Shown piece after piece: positions 4,628-7,045 of a stretch of 7,045 nucleotides of DNA (positions within the stretch are counted from its first letter, which is position 1; each line of letters opens with the position of its first letter). The stretch comes from an uncultured Ruminococcus sp. (GTDB taxonomy: Bacteria; Bacillota; Clostridia; Oscillospirales; Ruminococcaceae). The position numbers and the translations under genes were made by a program. The stretch lies in assembly GCA_946544695.1 (NCBI GenBank), contig CAMNMO010000144.1:1-7045 (forward strand), read 5' to 3'. Under the pieces are notes generated by a model. It had not been told where the DNA came from and did not search any database. It was given only the letters and a program-made list of their open reading frames with translations.

Positions 4628-5644
4628 ATGAAAATACTGGGAATAGAGAGCAGCTGCGACGAAACAGCCATATCCGTCACCGAGGACGGCAGAAAGGTGC
4701 TTTCAAACATAGTTGCATCACAGATAGATGAACACAGGCTGTACGGCGGTGTAGTGCCCGAGATAGCTTCACGCAGACACGCTGAGAACATCTCATGGGT
4801 CGCAAAAGCTGCCCTTGAAGAAGCAGGCTGCACTATGGACGACATAGATGCAGTGGCTGTGACCTATGCCCCCGGACTCATCGGCGCACTGCTGGTGGGC
4901 GTAAGCTTTGCAAAGGGTCTCGCCATGAGCGCTAAAAAGCCCCTTGTGCCCGTGCACCATATTGCAGGTCATATAGCTTCAAACTATATCTCACACCCCG
5001 ACCTTGAACCGCCCTACCTATGCCTTGTGGCTTCGGGCGGGCATTCGCACATAGTTGAGGTCAAGGACTACACCCACTACCATGTTGTGGGACGCACCCG
5101 TGATGATGCGGCAGGCGAATGCTTCGACAAGGTGGCAAGGACACTGGGCTATGAGTACCCCGGCGGAAAGTTCATAGATGCCGCAGCAAAGCTGGGCGAC
5201 CCGAAAGCCTATACTCTCCCCAAGCCACGCATCACGGGCAGTGAGTACGATCTCAGCTTTTCGGGACTTAAAACAGCGGTCATCAATCTGGTGCACAACG
5301 CCGAACAGAAGGGCGAGAAGATAGACCGTGAGGGCATGGCGGCTTCATTCCAGGCAACAGTCGCAAGGACGCTGGTGGACAAGACCATGCTTGCAGCTGA
5401 AAACCTGGGCTACAAGACCATAGGTCTGGCAGGCGGAGTTTCTGCAAATTCAGGCGTAAGGGCGCTGCTGGAAAAAGAGTGCGCCAAGCGTGGATACAAG
5501 GTATACATGCCCGAACTGAAATACTGCGGCGACAACGGCGCCATGATATCCTGTCAGGGCTATTATGACTTTCTGGCAGGCAAGCGGGCAGACGAAAGTC
5601 TCAACGGCATTGCGACACTTTCGCTCGATGCCATATCCGAATAG
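4628..5644 (+). CDS. tsaD: tRNA N6-adenosine threonylcarbamoyltransferase TsaD
   Basis: TsaD transfers the threonylcarbamoyl group from TC-AMP to A37 of tRNAs that read ANN codons, forming t6A. It works in the cytoplasm with TsaB and TsaE, after TsaC/TsaC2 makes TC-AMP. None of those partners is in this window. The protein has 338 residues, the normal family length. Metal ligands are visible as His111 and His115 in HHIAGH and Asp302 in CGDNGAMI. Also present are the N-terminal IESSCDET nucleotide-binding motif (6-13), VVPEIASRRH (42-51), ASGGHS (135-140) and GGVSAN (269-274). The ATG follows AGGAGA (4615-4620) by seven bases. It is cotranscribed with a likely tRNA A37 methyltransferase and two acetyltransferases. 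TsaD is essential or nearly so in most bacteria, so the operon is probably constitutively expressed. Confidence 0.98.
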   Translation: MKILGIESSCDETAISVTEDGRKVLSNIVASQIDEHRLYGGVVPEIASRRHAENISWVAKAALEEAGCTMDDIDAVAVTYAPGLIGALLVGVSFAKGLAMSAKKPLVPVHHIAGHIASNYISHPDLEPPYLCLVASGGHSHIVEVKDYTHYHVVGRTRDDAAGECFDKVARTLGYEYPGGKFIDAAAKLGDPKAYTLPKPRITGSEYDLSFSGLKTAVINLVHNAEQKGEKIDREGMAASFQATVARTLVDKTMLAAENLGYKTIGLAGGVSANSGVRALLEKECAKRGYKVYMPELKYCGDNGAMISCQGYYDFLAGKRADESLNGIATLSLDAISE

Positions 5645-5677
5645 CATACCTGCGTGATATGCAACGGTGTCAATAAA

Positions 5678-5685
5678 GAGGTGAT
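5678..5685 (+). promoter_or_regulatory. Ribosome binding site deciding the GTG start of the HtrA gene
   Basis: GAGGTGAT matches the 16S anti-Shine-Dalgarno over eight bases and precedes the in-frame GTG at 5692. The earlier GTG inside this site (5681) is out of frame. The 47-nt gap after tsaD shows no convincing promoter or terminator. Confidence 0.75.
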
Positions 5686-5691
5686 AACACA

Positions 5692-7023
5692 GTGGAATAC
5701 AACGAAGAAAAGCTTCCCGAGGAAACAGCAGCACCCGAAGCTGCGTTGACTGAGGAAACAGAGAAGAAGGAACTCTTCACCATGCCCGAAGGTTCGGTGG
5801 AGGAAGATGAGATAGTTGACCGTGATTTCTGGAAAGGTCTTACACTGCCCGAGGTCTATGAAAAGCCACGCAGACAAGGCACCGCCAAACGTGTTGTACT
5901 CAACATCGTCATGGCGGCGGCATTCATAAGCGTGGGCTTCGGCATAGCATGCGTCACTGCAAGGGGGCGTGGGGTGGTATCAAATCTGGTCACGGGCGGC
6001 AAGCACATGACCTTTGACCTTAAAGTTGACGACCGCCCCGAGACCGATGACGAACGCCGTGACGAGGACGGCAGATATACCGCAGAGGGCATTGCAGCTG
6101 TATGCGGACCGTCGGTGGTGTCGCTGGATATATTCACCGAACAGTCCGAACTGGTGCCCACAGGCAAGGGCAGCGGTATAATCGTCAGCACCGACGGCTA
6201 CATAGTATCCAATGCACATGTGGTGGACAAGGCAACTAACGGCATAAAGGTGGTGCTGAATGACGAACGTGAGTACGCCGCCACCGTGATAGGTTCCGAC
6301 CCGAGGACTGATATCGCAGTGATAAAGATACCCGCTGTCGATCTTCAGCCTGCTGAATTCGGCAACTCCGATCAGGTAAGGCTGGGCGAGGAGGTCGTAT
6401 GCATAGGCACCCCCGCAGGCTACCGCCACTCCATCTCAAAGGGCGTAGTATCGGGCATCGACAGAAAGGTGCTGCCCGAAAGTTCGGCTATGGCTGTCAA
6501 CTGCCTTCAGGTAGATGCGGCGATAAACCCAGGCAACTCAGGCGGCGCAATGTTCAACATGTGGGGTCAGGTAATAGGCATAACCTCATCAAAGCTGGCG
6601 TCGATAGACTATGAAGGCATAGGCTTTGCCATAACCACCAACGAAGCCAAGACGGTCATCGAGGACCTGATGGAATACGGATTTGTGCAGGGCAAGGCAC
6701 GCATGGGCATTACCTATATACCCATTTCGCAAGCCACCGCCGAGATAACCGGTTCCCGTGCAGGCATGAACGTGCAAAGCATAGCAAGTGACTGTGATGC
6801 GGCAAACAGCGGCCTTATGGCAGGCGACCTGATAACCGAGATAGACGGTGTCAAGGTGGAAGATATAGAAGATGTCACAGCTTTTGTGCAGTCCTATGAA
6901 CCGGGCGACGAAATAACAGTACATGTTTTCCGCAAGGTCGGTGACAGCGAAGAAGAAATGGATTTCACATTCAAGCTGATGAACGACAGAGGTACACTGG
7001 TAGAAACAGACAAAGACGAATAA
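5692..7023 (+). CDS. Membrane-anchored HtrA/DegP-type serine protease with one PDZ domain
   Basis: The 443-residue protein should sit in the membrane with its protease outside, degrading or refolding damaged surface and secreted proteins. Order of parts: an acidic cytoplasmic segment (about 1-60), a basic PRRQGTAKR stop, one membrane helix (about 68-90), a charged linker with many Asp, Glu and Arg (about 112-129), a trypsin-like domain (about 130-330) and a PDZ domain (about 336-430). The catalytic triad is complete: His176 in SNAHVV, Asp207 in TDIAV and Ser283 in GNSGG. GSGIIVSTDGYIVSN (161-174) is the usual HtrA entry motif. Start is GTG, chosen for its strong ribosome site. Firmicutes carry several paralogues (HtrA, HtrB, YyxA), so I leave the symbol open. 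It is the last operon gene visible and may be read through from the trmN6 promoter. Confidence 0.95.
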   Translation: MEYNEEKLPEETAAPEAALTEETEKKELFTMPEGSVEEDEIVDRDFWKGLTLPEVYEKPRRQGTAKRVVLNIVMAAAFISVGFGIACVTARGRGVVSNLVTGGKHMTFDLKVDDRPETDDERRDEDGRYTAEGIAAVCGPSVVSLDIFTEQSELVPTGKGSGIIVSTDGYIVSNAHVVDKATNGIKVVLNDEREYAATVIGSDPRTDIAVIKIPAVDLQPAEFGNSDQVRLGEEVVCIGTPAGYRHSISKGVVSGIDRKVLPESSAMAVNCLQVDAAINPGNSGGAMFNMWGQVIGITSSKLASIDYEGIGFAITTNEAKTVIEDLMEYGFVQGKARMGITYIPISQATAEITGSRAGMNVQSIASDCDAANSGLMAGDLITEIDGVKVEDIEDVTAFVQSYEPGDEITVHVFRKVGDSEEEMDFTFKLMNDRGTLVETDKDE

Positions 7024-7030
7024 GCACAGA

Positions 7031-7045
7031 TAAGCCCCGCAGACA
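7031..7045 (+). terminator. Possible first arm of a terminator after the HtrA gene (cut by window edge)
   Basis: TAAGCCCCGCAGACA resembles the left arm of the A-rich, GC-stem terminators seen twice in this window. The right arm would lie beyond the edge, so this cannot be confirmed here. Confidence 0.3.

Noticed and set aside
5980..6429. Minus-strand open frame of 149 codons inside the HtrA gene
   Set aside because: It is antisense to the conserved protease domain and has no family signature or promoter.

Overview
The window reads as a chromosomal core-genome segment from a Gram-positive Clostridia-type bacterium. Shine-Dalgarno sites are close to the AGGAGGTGAT consensus, the sigma-A promoters are near-perfect, HtrA is membrane-anchored with a single PDZ domain, and codon use is mixed (frequent CCC, ATA and AGG/AGA with moderate GC). 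The style resembles Ruminococcus and its relatives, but that is an impression and not a proof. I saw no mobile element, phage gene, CRISPR array, tRNA or rRNA.

Layout. The left edge (3-899) is the 3' part of a homoserine dehydrogenase gene. It converges on a minus-strand gene for a small two-helix membrane protein of the DUF3592 type (953-1507), and the two share a hairpin terminator that works in both directions. The membrane-protein gene has its own consensus promoter. About 120 bases further on lies a second, divergent consensus promoter that drives a GNAT acetyltransferase gene (1894-2517) through a leader of about 176 nt. A strong terminator follows that gene.

A third consensus promoter (2574-2602) then starts a tightly packed run of five genes: a TrmN6-type tRNA A37 methyltransferase, two further GNAT acetyltransferases of different subfamilies, TsaD (the t6A37 tRNA modification enzyme) and an HtrA/DegP-type surface protease. 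Gaps are -8, 17, 24 and 47 nt with no terminator between them, so they probably form one operon running to the right edge. Two of its genes act on position 37 of tRNAs, which suggests a translation-fidelity theme. The protease at the end is a protein quality-control gene.

The most interesting part is the leader of the stand-alone GNAT gene. Its segment GACCTTCCGATC can pair perfectly with an upstream copy of GATCGGAAGGTC, or with the gene's own ribosome binding site ATCGGGAGG. This is the layout of a translational on/off switch. A short possible leader ORF with its own AAGGAG site ends at the first base pairs of the upstream arm. A separate hairpin sits exactly at the predicted transcription start. 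I recognise no known riboswitch class here.
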